A DNA stretch of 64,000 bases from Galliscardovia ingluviei (GTDB lineage: Bacteria; Actinomycetota; Actinomycetes; Actinomycetales; Bifidobacteriaceae). The notes under the pieces are model-generated. The model was not told the origin of the DNA. It ran no database searches and saw nothing but the letters and a program-made list of their open reading frames with translations. Below, piece after piece: positions 1-7,433 of the stretch. How positions within the stretch are numbered: the first letter of the stretch is position 1; each line of letters starts with the position of its first letter. Location: positions 1 to 64,000 of the forward strand of contig NZ_BMDH01000003.1 in assembly GCF_014635685.1 (NCBI RefSeq), read 5' to 3'. The translations under genes and the position numbers were made by a program.

Positions 1-424
1 CACCCAACCAAACCAGAACCACAATCCCATCAGCTGAGCGGCAGCGAGAAGTAAACTTACACCAAAACCAACCCAAACACAAACTGGCTTTCTCAAAATG
101 TCTCATACACTTGTATTTTCAATAGCTTATCGGCGTGTCGAAAAATCCGTGGATAACTATCCTCTTTCTTGATTTTTATGCTTGCATGCTCCCAATATGC
201 CAAAGTATTTGATTTTTTCCTCTCTTATTGCCACAACAACCTGTGTCACAAAACAATTTTCTGGGCAAATGACCGTATATTGATACGTGCAGTACGTGTT
301 ACAGCTCTATGCAACTTGATACAGCCTGCTACCAACCTAATGCGGTTTGCTCTTAGCACATTCATACTTTGTGTGACTTTGCTTGCCGCATGCATATTCA
401 TATTTCAAAGCCGTACTTTGTAAT
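1..424. other. Left edge, no supported gene
   Basis: I see no convincing gene here. A plus-strand open frame at 169-423 lacks a ribosome binding site and resembles no family, so I treat it as chance. A GTGGATAA sequence near 149-156 resembles the core of a DnaA box but stands alone. Confidence 0.4.
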
Positions 425-1198
425 TTACCGAGATTCAAAACTCTGCACGATTAGCCATACAGCGTATGCCAACAATGGGTACGCCGCAGCAGCAGTAAGC
501 ACATCAGTAGGATAATGTAATCCCAAAATCAATCGTGAACACGCAACAATAATCACCAATATCACACTGATAGTTCGGGCAATATTGCATAGCACACGTA
601 CTGTGTGTATATCCAACGCTTTCGCACTACCAATATTCTTATCAGCATTATCAGCACGCACACCAGCAGTTGCTAAGTTCTTCCAATGTGCAGTGATAAG
701 CCACACCATCACGGCCACCAGCGAAGCAACCGAAGTATGTCCACTTGGAAAACTCGGATCCCAAGGTAGCAACGCATTACCCACGGAAGTTATTGGACGA
801 GGGCGCATCACTATCCATTTAACAGCCATCACATACAGCATTGGAGCAAACGCTACCAAAATATCAGCTAAAACTGTGCGCCGTATCAAAACAGCACGTC
901 GTATAGATAAAGTTTTTGGGTAATAATGACGCAACAACAGCACTTCAATAACAACGCCGATACCAAGAAACACAAAACAACCAATGGTTGAAAAACTATG
1001 TGCAATCACAGCGCTTAACGAGTGCATCCACTGTGGCGCTTGACCGAGATACCGCAACAATGCCGTCTCTACACCAGTCAGCAACTGATTATGCCGAATA
1101 ATAAAACCAAAAACTGTTACCAATACAATAATGCAGCCAGCCAGCGCCAATCCAGTACGCCGTTTACGAGTATGCACCCCAAAAGTTTCAGCCATCAT
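425..1198 (-). CDS. PAP2-family membrane phosphatase
   Basis: Integral membrane protein of about 257 residues with the three-part acid phosphatase signature of type 2 phosphatidic acid phosphatases. KWIVMRPRP fits KX6RP, SFPSGHTS gives the PSGH motif, and SRLILGLHYPTD fits SRX5HX3D. Hydrophobic segments surround these motifs, as expected when the active site faces the outer side of the membrane. The family removes phosphate from lipid phosphates such as phosphatidate or undecaprenyl pyrophosphate; the sequence does not fix the substrate. I chose the ATG at 1198 (MMAETF); two upstream ATG-proximal residues are possible but no start has a clear ribosome binding site. It is transcribed alone, away from the EAL gene. 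Confidence 0.85.
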   Translation of the reverse strand: MMAETFGVHTRKRRTGLALAGCIIVLVTVFGFIIRHNQLLTGVETALLRYLGQAPQWMHSLSAVIAHSFSTIGCFVFLGIGVVIEVLLLRHYYPKTLSIRRAVLIRRTVLADILVAFAPMLYVMAVKWIVMRPRPITSVGNALLPWDPSFPSGHTSVASLVAVMVWLITAHWKNLATAGVRADNADKNIGSAKALDIHTVRVLCNIARTISVILVIIVACSRLILGLHYPTDVLTAAAAYPLLAYAVWLIVQSFESR

Positions 1199-1396
1199 TC
1201 CATAGTACATGATGATTACATGATGGAGGCATAGCCTAACAGAGCATATTGGGATTCAACAGCATGCTAGCCGTCTGCACACCAGAGTTAGCCAGTATGC
1301 CAAAACGAGCCAAATTCATCCAAACCCAGTAACATTCAGCAAACTTAGTCAACCTCGTCTAAACATTGCAAATACAGGCATCACACACTACCGCTA

Positions 1397-2863
1397 GTGC
1401 ACTTATTCTTCGACCATATCAGTACGCAGCTGCTGCACGCTATTACTACCACGCATAGTATTGCTCAGCAAGAGCATATGTCTCTGTGCCTCATTCCGCT
1501 GTTAAGTATCGTAGTAACTACGCCGCTTATTCGCTTACTGTGTGATTATTTGGTTTTTGAAATTGTGGATATTCCTATCCAAGATTCGCTTTTTGAATAC
1601 TCGCTCTCTCGCATTTTGGTGTCTGTTGCCACTGATTTGCTATCCATTATCTGGATGCCAAGTATTCTTACTCTCGTGCACAGTGGCATGAGCATCGAAG
1701 CTGTTGACCACATTGCACAAACTATGCGCACTACAGCAAGCGTGCCGATACAAACTCATGCTGGCGCCGTATCGGTAAGTGTTTGCGGTAGCAATGTGTA
1801 TTCACAAGAATATCAATCTATGCTGTCTTTGCTCACTTCTGCGCGCGCTCATGTATACACGTCGGCAAGTTCTACAACGCATAATATAGCTCAAGTAGCT
1901 AGCTCTTCAGCACACGTGTCCTTGGCGCGGTTGGCTGCAATCCCAAGTAACACTTCGACAGCTACCTCTGCAGCAAATGTTACGAGCCATGGCTCGAGCG
2001 CTGCTATGCAACAACTTGCTCTTGCTCAAGGTTTTGAAGTCTCTGACATTATCCGCAAGGCTATTGAGAAGCAGCACATCGAAGTGCTCTATCAGCCAAT
2101 TGTTGATATCACTACGCAGCAAATTCATGCACTTGATACCTTATTCTGCTTGCATGATGCAGGTGGGCAGGTTATTGAGCAATCCTTGATTACTCATGAA
2201 GCAAAACGACTGGGGCTAAGTGCTGAACTTACTATTGCTGTTTTGCAGACGGCATTGAGTGATATTATACTCTGGCAACAGGTCGTGCCACAATTGAGCA
2301 GGATTAATATCTGCCTATCTGGTGATGAATTATCTTCTGCAGCATTCCATGAATTACTTGAGTCGTGTTCGAAGCAATACGTCGATCCTATGCAACCGAA
2401 TATTATCGTCGGTTTGCAGCTTGGCGCTCATGCTATTCATGTGCTGCGTAATGGTTTAGATGATGAATTGCATTCTATTGCAACACTGCCTGGCATACGC
2501 ATTGGTTTAACGCATATCGGTAGTACCTACTCTGAAACTGCTGCTTTTGCCACACTCCCTGTGGTATTCGGAGAACTTGATCCTGTGCTTATGCGCAGTT
2601 GTAATGATTCGCGTACTGCTGCAATAATCATGAATACTGCATCAATTATGCAAGTGGATAACTTTGGACTAGTGTTTGATGGTGTGGATGGGCGTGATCA
2701 GCTGGCGTTTGTGCGTAAGTTGCATGGAACATACATACGCGGCGCGCTGGCGGGAAATCCGATGAGCGCTCAAGAATGGCTTATGCGTTGGCAAACTATG
2801 GGAATGCAAGTCGATTTGCCGCCCGTATTCGGCAATAGTGGCGACAATGAGGAATTGGAATAA
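1397..2863 (+). CDS. Degenerate EAL-domain protein, probably catalytically inactive
   Basis: Protein of 488 residues from a GTG start at 1397; an ATG at 1481 is an alternative. The N-terminal third holds hydrophobic stretches followed by a Ser/Ala/Thr-rich linker. The C-terminal half (about residues 215-475) has the layout of an EAL cyclic-di-GMP phosphodiesterase: VLYQPIVD matches the start of the fold and GTYIRGALAGNPMSAQEW matches its last helix. The catalytic EAL triplet reads ALD, and the DDFGTGYSS loop is replaced by LTHIGSTYSE, so the metal ligands look lost. It probably senses or binds a ligand rather than cleaving c-di-GMP. The function is inferred from fold likeness only. Confidence 0.65.
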   Translation: MHLFFDHISTQLLHAITTTHSIAQQEHMSLCLIPLLSIVVTTPLIRLLCDYLVFEIVDIPIQDSLFEYSLSRILVSVATDLLSIIWMPSILTLVHSGMSIEAVDHIAQTMRTTASVPIQTHAGAVSVSVCGSNVYSQEYQSMLSLLTSARAHVYTSASSTTHNIAQVASSSAHVSLARLAAIPSNTSTATSAANVTSHGSSAAMQQLALAQGFEVSDIIRKAIEKQHIEVLYQPIVDITTQQIHALDTLFCLHDAGGQVIEQSLITHEAKRLGLSAELTIAVLQTALSDIILWQQVVPQLSRINICLSGDELSSAAFHELLESCSKQYVDPMQPNIIVGLQLGAHAIHVLRNGLDDELHSIATLPGIRIGLTHIGSTYSETAAFATLPVVFGELDPVLMRSCNDSRTAAIIMNTASIMQVDNFGLVFDGVDGRDQLAFVRKLHGTYIRGALAGNPMSAQEWLMRWQTMGMQVDLPPVFGNSGDNEELE

Positions 2864-2956
2864 TAATACATAATGCTGCTATCGCGAATTAGTAGGGCAA
2901 CGCAACAGTAGCTTCTAGGTCATACTGCGTCTATACTGCATAACTGCGTGACTATA

Positions 2957-3102
2957 TAACTGGGTAACTGCATAACTGGGTAACTGCATAACTGGGTAAC
3001 TGCATAACTGGGTAACTGCATAACTGGGTAACTGCATAACTGGGTAACTGCATAACTGGGTAACTGCATAACTGGGTAACTGCATAACTGGGTAACTGCA
3101 TA
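2957..3102. repeat. 16-bp minisatellite, nine copies
   Basis: The unit GGGTAACTGCATAACT repeats nine times with an exact 16-bp period: the GGG triplets start at 2962, 2978, 2994, 3010, 3026, 3042, 3058, 3074 and 3090. Each unit is itself two related 8-bp halves (TAACTGGG and TAACTGCA). It lies between the EAL gene and the NUDIX gene. The array leaves the minus strand open for about 69 codons, but that frame is just the translated repeat. Confidence 0.95.
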
Positions 3103-3173
3103 GCAACCGTAAGCAATCTATCACATGAGTTATCTATATAAAACCTGAAATGATTAAGCTAAGGAGTGGGGAA

Positions 3174-3572
3174 ATGGCAACAATCCGCGTTGTTGGAGCG
3201 GCAATTGTGCAAAACGGCAAAGTATTATGCGCAAAGCGCGGCGCAGGAAAAACACTCGCCGGCGCTTGGGAATTTCCTGGAGGCAAAATTGAGCCTCACG
3301 AAACCCCACAACAAGCACTTGAACGAGAAATCCAAGAAGAACTCTTATGCCAAGTTGCTATTGGTCAGCAAGTAAATACTGCTTCTTACACATACGATTT
3401 TGGGACAGTAGAACTTACTGTATTTATCTGTCATCTACTTAGCGGTGAGCCACGGCGCACAGAACATGAAGAGTTTCGCTGGGTGTTGCCCGAGGATATG
3501 CCAAAGTTACAGTGGGCGCCGGCCGATCACGATGCTGTGACAGCAATTGCTGCTATGCATTTTGAACACTAA
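3174..3572 (+). CDS. mutT: NUDIX hydrolase, MutT-like (8-oxo-dGTP diphosphatase type)
   Basis: Protein of 132 residues, the usual length for MutT. The Nudix box is complete: GGKIEPHETPQQALEREIQEEL fits GX5EX7REUXEEXGU except that the last glycine position is leucine. The context AWEFPGGK is typical of 8-oxo-dGTP and CTP pyrophosphohydrolases that clean oxidised nucleotides from the pool. I chose ATG 3174 (MATIRV) because GGAG at 3162-3165 sits at a suitable distance; an upstream ATG at 3150 lacks this. It is transcribed alone, ending before a convergent hairpin at 3717. The family is certain and the exact substrate is inferred. Confidence 0.85.
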   Translation: MATIRVVGAAIVQNGKVLCAKRGAGKTLAGAWEFPGGKIEPHETPQQALEREIQEELLCQVAIGQQVNTASYTYDFGTVELTVFICHLLSGEPRRTEHEEFRWVLPEDMPKLQWAPADHDAVTAIAAMHFEH

Positions 3573-3716
3573 ACTGCGGTGTACACACGCACTGAGCCGT
3601 ATACACAGGATACTTGCGCGGAGTACTCGTACAGAGCACCTACATGAAATACGCGCGCGAAGCTATTTGTATAAAGCTGCGTTTCATTGTCATACTGCGA
3701 TTTAGACAATACAAAT

Positions 3717-3745
3717 ATAGGCGCCCGAACAATCCGAGCGCCTAT
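3717..3745. terminator. Hairpin between convergent genes
   Basis: ATAGGCGC at 3717-3724 pairs with GCGCCTAT at 3738-3745 around a 13-nt loop. It lies between the ends of the NUDIX gene and the HD-domain gene, so it could end transcription from both sides. There is no strong T-run. Confidence 0.5.
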
Positions 3746-3798
3746 ACGTTGAATACGTTTACAAGACTATCTAGCTGTGCATGTGATACGCAATACGC

Positions 3799-4491
3799 CT
3801 AGTCCACATCAATAATTGGCATATGGTACTGCTCTGCTAAAGCAGTAATGCACTGTGGCTCGCCGTATACGTTCACAAGTTCGCGCATACGATCACCGTT
3901 TTCTTTTCCAAATTTATCACAGCGTTCGATCGCTTTTGCCGCAGTATAGAAGCGTGGAGGATTGGATTTGCTGTTGAAATTATCCGCATACATCACGATT
4001 TCTTGCTCAAGATTCATTGGCACGTAATCATCTTCCGGCAATGGCAGGTGCTGCTCACGTACTTGCTCTGCAGTAAGCCCTACTCCAGTGTGATTGCGGC
4101 AGAACTGTGCAATCTCTTCATCAACACCCTCTGCCTTGAGCAGATCATAGCCAATAATGCCGTGCAAAATATAGCGGTCTTTATCGAAGCTTACTGGCTC
4201 ACCATTCGACCCATCATTATCAATAACACCATAAGTGCCAATATCGTGAAGCAAGGCTCCCACTACAGCTTTACTGGTGTCCATAAGCCGAGGTGGAACA
4301 CGAGAAGTCACTTCTGCAATCGCTTCCTCACCCAGTGTGCAACGTCGCACAAACAAATTATTATGCCGTTTACTGAGTTCCTGCACCATTTCTGCAACAA
4401 TCATGGAGTGACGGTATACCAGCTCATAGGCTTCCTGAGATGGCGCGTACTTACGGTGTAGTTCATCAATTTCATCAAAATTTGGAATCAT
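3799..4491 (-). CDS. HD-domain metal-dependent phosphohydrolase
   Basis: Protein of about 230 residues with an HD-domain pattern: an early histidine in YRHSMIVAE, the HD doublet in ALLHDIGTYG, and later histidines in ILHGIIGYD and NHTGVG, followed by an aspartate in MYADNF. These are the usual metal ligands of HD phosphohydrolases, which act on nucleotides or other phosphoesters. The ATG at 4491 (MIPNFDEID) is preferred because the residues upstream of it are basic and uncharacteristic, though no strong ribosome binding site is visible. The substrate is unknown. Confidence 0.8.
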   Translation of the reverse strand: MIPNFDEIDELHRKYAPSQEAYELVYRHSMIVAEMVQELSKRHNNLFVRRCTLGEEAIAEVTSRVPPRLMDTSKAVVGALLHDIGTYGVIDNDGSNGEPVSFDKDRYILHGIIGYDLLKAEGVDEEIAQFCRNHTGVGLTAEQVREQHLPLPEDDYVPMNLEQEIVMYADNFNSKSNPPRFYTAAKAIERCDKFGKENGDRMRELVNVYGEPQCITALAEQYHMPIIDVD

Positions 4492-4870
4492 ACTGGTATT
4501 GTATCGTGCTTTTTGGCGAAACTTACCATTTGCTGAGCGCATACACAAGTGTCAACTTTCTCATACCAATTCCGCTACTTCGAAATAGCAACTCTTCAAA
4601 CAAGTACACTTCCGCGCATCAATCTCGCTACTTTGCAATATCAGATGTTCCAAACCACACGGAAAGCAAATAGAATACTCTGCACGCTGCATTCAGCAAA
4701 CATTCAGTGGAGCTCAAGTGAATATTCAAGCAATATTCGGATAACGTCCACCCGTAGGGCACATAGTATTACATGGAATTTACCAGATTCATGCACAATA
4801 GACTTGGGCTCACTCTAGTGCGCCGCTTGAGTTGCATGAAAGAACGTATTGGTCAAAACTGGAGATACGC
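4492..4870. other. Divergent intergenic region
   Basis: About 380 bp between the divergent HD-domain gene and the ABC permease gene. It should hold promoters for both, but I could not pick a clear -35/-10 pair. No gene or RNA is supported. Confidence 0.4.
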
Positions 4871-6163
4871 ATGTTCGTACTACAGAACGCATGGTCAGCC
4901 ATGAGGCACCACCGTTGGCGCACACTTGGATTGACGCTTCTCGCCGCTCTTGTCGCGGGTGGCATGATGGTCGGTTTATCGATTACCTCAGCTGCGCACA
5001 CAGCACAAACAACTGAATATAATGCACTACAGCCCATTGTCAGCATTCGCTTAGATAGAACAAGCGTGATGAAAAAAGCAGGGGCGAGCAAAGCATCTGA
5101 TGTTGATTGGAGTAAACATCAGCTCACGCTCTCCAAATTCCTGCAATATGCGCAGACAGCTTCTGAGCAAACACAAATCCAATTTACTACAGCATTCTAT
5201 AGTGAAACTGCAACGCTTGATGCCATTCAAGACGCTAAGCTACCTCAGGGCAGCACCACGCTAACACTAACTGGTTTTTCTGAACAAGCAGCTCTGGATA
5301 ACGCTATAAACGGACCATTTACTCTTGTTCAAGGTAAATTCCCTGGTTTTGACACTGATAGTGCTGGAAAAGTAATGGTTCCACAAGCACTTGCTCAGGC
5401 TAATCATTGGAAGGTTAGCGATAAGATTAGCATTATTGCAAAATCTGGAGCACAACCTACCGAAGTTACAATAAGCGGTATTTATCAAAATAAGCAATCT
5501 GTTGATGGGGACGCAACAGGATTAGACCCTCAAACAGCAATATACAGCTCACGCTATGAACTTGCTCAGCTTGGTATTAAGATGCAAGATCCTGATGCCA
5601 CAACGAATTATCTTGATATTTCTGTTGGTGTGCCAACTCCAGAAGATGTTGCCAAAATTGATAAGGCCATGAAAAAGGCTGGTTTAAGCAACGACTTTAC
5701 CTTGGTGTCTCCCACACTTGATAAGTACAACGCCTCCATTGCCCCACTGGTGCAGCGCGCTGATATTGCACGTATCGCACTGCCTGCCTTGATTGGCATT
5801 GCAGCATTATTATTGCTTATCACTCTTGCTCTTACATGGAAAGACGCCAATGAAGAGATTGGTATGCTGATGCTACTTGGTCGCTCACGTCTCGCTATTG
5901 CTTGGCAGTTCTTTATGCAAATTATGCCAAGTGTGGTTGTCGGATGGATTATCGGGGCACTTGCATGTGGCTTTACTACTGGACACATTGCTCAAGCTCT
6001 AGGCATTACACATGCTGTAACGCCTTCACTGTCCATTATTGGCACTGTTGTGTGGAGTGGCATATTAGCACTAGTTGTCACGCTTGTATTTGCTTGGATC
6101 CGCACACTTATGGTTACTAAGACTGCTGTACTGGGCTCTCGTTTGGAGGTGGAGCATGAGTAA
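4871..6163 (+). CDS. FtsX/MacB-like ABC transporter permease
   Basis: Protein of 430 residues. A single N-terminal membrane segment (about residues 17-38) follows a basic start. A large extracytoplasmic domain of about 250 residues comes next, then three hydrophobic segments near the C-terminus (about 295-320, 350-375 and 390-415). This is the classic layout of FtsX/MacB-type permeases, which couple ATP hydrolysis to mechanical work or export. ATG 4871 follows GGAG at 4860-4863; an in-frame start at 4832 has no such site. The stop overlaps the start of the ATP-binding partner by 8 bp, so the two are translationally coupled. The substrate is unknown. Confidence 0.75.
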   Translation: MFVLQNAWSAMRHHRWRTLGLTLLAALVAGGMMVGLSITSAAHTAQTTEYNALQPIVSIRLDRTSVMKKAGASKASDVDWSKHQLTLSKFLQYAQTASEQTQIQFTTAFYSETATLDAIQDAKLPQGSTTLTLTGFSEQAALDNAINGPFTLVQGKFPGFDTDSAGKVMVPQALAQANHWKVSDKISIIAKSGAQPTEVTISGIYQNKQSVDGDATGLDPQTAIYSSRYELAQLGIKMQDPDATTNYLDISVGVPTPEDVAKIDKAMKKAGLSNDFTLVSPTLDKYNASIAPLVQRADIARIALPALIGIAALLLLITLALTWKDANEEIGMLMLLGRSRLAIAWQFFMQIMPSVVVGWIIGALACGFTTGHIAQALGITHAVTPSLSIIGTVVWSGILALVVTLVFAWIRTLMVTKTAVLGSRLEVEHE

Positions 6164-7313
6164 AGATTTACAGGATCAGATGCCAGCCAGCACCCCTGAA
6201 GAAACTGAGGAAACCGAAGTACTGTCAGCGTGGGATATTATGGCTCAAGAAGATATTGTGCAAGAGCCAATAATCGCCATTGCGCGCGATGAGAGTAGCA
6301 GTAAAGCTACAAATAGCGAAGCTCCTACAGATAGTGATAAAGCTATTGACAGTGAAATAACATCAGATAGCGCAACACCAGCATCGGCAGATAATGCAAA
6401 GCCTGCGCAAGCCACACAGCAGAGTAGCTCTGAGCAAAGCGATAGCGATAGCACTGATACAAATACCAATACCGAGAACGAAGATGATCAGCATCCAGAT
6501 GACAATGGCGATAAAGCTGATGAAACTGACGATATCGATGAAGCTGATTCCAGTGTCGATAACGATGCCGACAATAACAGCACTACCTTTGAAGCAGCTA
6601 CTGTAGAAACAAGCCTGACAGCACAGGAAATTGAGCAAGATTTAAGCGATCCCATGCTCAATTTGCGTCGCTATCCTTCACTTGCACTCGAACACATCAC
6701 CGTACTACAACGCAAAACTCATACTGCCGTGCTTGATGATGTTTCTTTTGAGTTCTTTGCTCGTAAAACACATAGTATTTTGGTACACGATAATGAGCAA
6801 CGTGCTGCCCTCCTTGGTATTATCAGCGGACTGGTAGCACCACATTCTGGCACGGTAACCTTCAAAAGCCAGCCGCTTGCAGAAATTACCCGTCATGATT
6901 GGCGTGGGCATTTCCTAGGGATGATTACGCAACGCTTTGGCTTGCTTCCCAACAAGTCGGCTCGTGACAATCTGGTATACACCATGCAGTCATCTGGCAG
7001 AAACTTCTTAAAAACTATGCCTCTGGTAGCAGATGACGTACTACGTGAGGTTGGTTTTGATCTCACACGCAATACCACGCCAGTTAAGGAGCTACACGCT
7101 TGGGAACGCGCGTTAGTACAATGTGCCAAGGCATTGTGCTGCGAACCAAATGTTGTGCTTGCCGATGAGCCAACACTGCAATTAGGCGAAGATGGTAGCG
7201 AACAAGTGCTCACTACTATTTGGAATATAGCAAAGCATCGTGATTGTACGGTAATTGTAATAACCAGCGACGCTGATATTGCTCAGCAAGCTGATATTCA
7301 ATATAGCCTATAA
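6156..7313 (+). CDS. Degenerate ABC ATPase with a long acidic N-terminal extension
   Basis: Protein of 385 residues. The first 150 or so are low-complexity and acidic (Asp/Glu/Ser/Thr-rich), which is unusual for an ABC ATPase. The remainder lines up with the nucleotide-binding fold: HTHTAVLDDVSFEF precedes the Walker A position and NVVLADEPTLQL is a good Walker B. The Walker A is missing (ILVHDNEQRAALL in place of GxxGxGKS/T) and the LSGGQ signature is replaced by LHAWERA. It overlaps and partners the FtsX-like permease. It is probably a scaffolding or regulatory subunit unless it works with another ATPase. The frame is intact, so it is not an obvious pseudogene. Confidence 0.7.
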   Translation: MSKDLQDQMPASTPEETEETEVLSAWDIMAQEDIVQEPIIAIARDESSSKATNSEAPTDSDKAIDSEITSDSATPASADNAKPAQATQQSSSEQSDSDSTDTNTNTENEDDQHPDDNGDKADETDDIDEADSSVDNDADNNSTTFEAATVETSLTAQEIEQDLSDPMLNLRRYPSLALEHITVLQRKTHTAVLDDVSFEFFARKTHSILVHDNEQRAALLGIISGLVAPHSGTVTFKSQPLAEITRHDWRGHFLGMITQRFGLLPNKSARDNLVYTMQSSGRNFLKTMPLVADDVLREVGFDLTRNTTPVKELHAWERALVQCAKALCCEPNVVLADEPTLQLGEDGSEQVLTTIWNIAKHRDCTVIVITSDADIAQQADIQYSL

Positions 7314-7370
7314 CACTTTTACTGCTAACTCCACTGACCAAAATACAAACTAAAATACAGACTAAACGCA

Positions 7371-7404
7371 ATAAGCCGAGTACTTACAAAGGTACTCGGC
7401 TTAT
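7371..7404. terminator. Bidirectional intrinsic terminator
   Basis: A perfect 13-bp stem (ATAAGCCGAGTAC at 7371-7383 with its complement at 7392-7404) and an 8-nt loop, followed by GTTTCTTT. It lies between the convergent ABC ATPase and kup genes. Confidence 0.85.
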
Positions 7405-7433
7405 GTTTCTTTAGACCACTTCAGCGCGTACTA

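Noticed and set aside
169-423. 84-residue gene at the left edge
   Set aside because: No ribosome binding site, no family likeness, biased composition.
2957-3102. Possible CRISPR array
   Set aside because: Repeats are directly adjacent with no variable spacers and no cas genes nearby.
2915-3124. Minus-strand open frame across the minisatellite
   Set aside because: It is a translation of 16-bp repeats with no start signal; the array explains it.
3614-3802. 62-residue gene between the NUDIX and HD genes
   Set aside because: It runs through the terminator hairpin and has no start signal.
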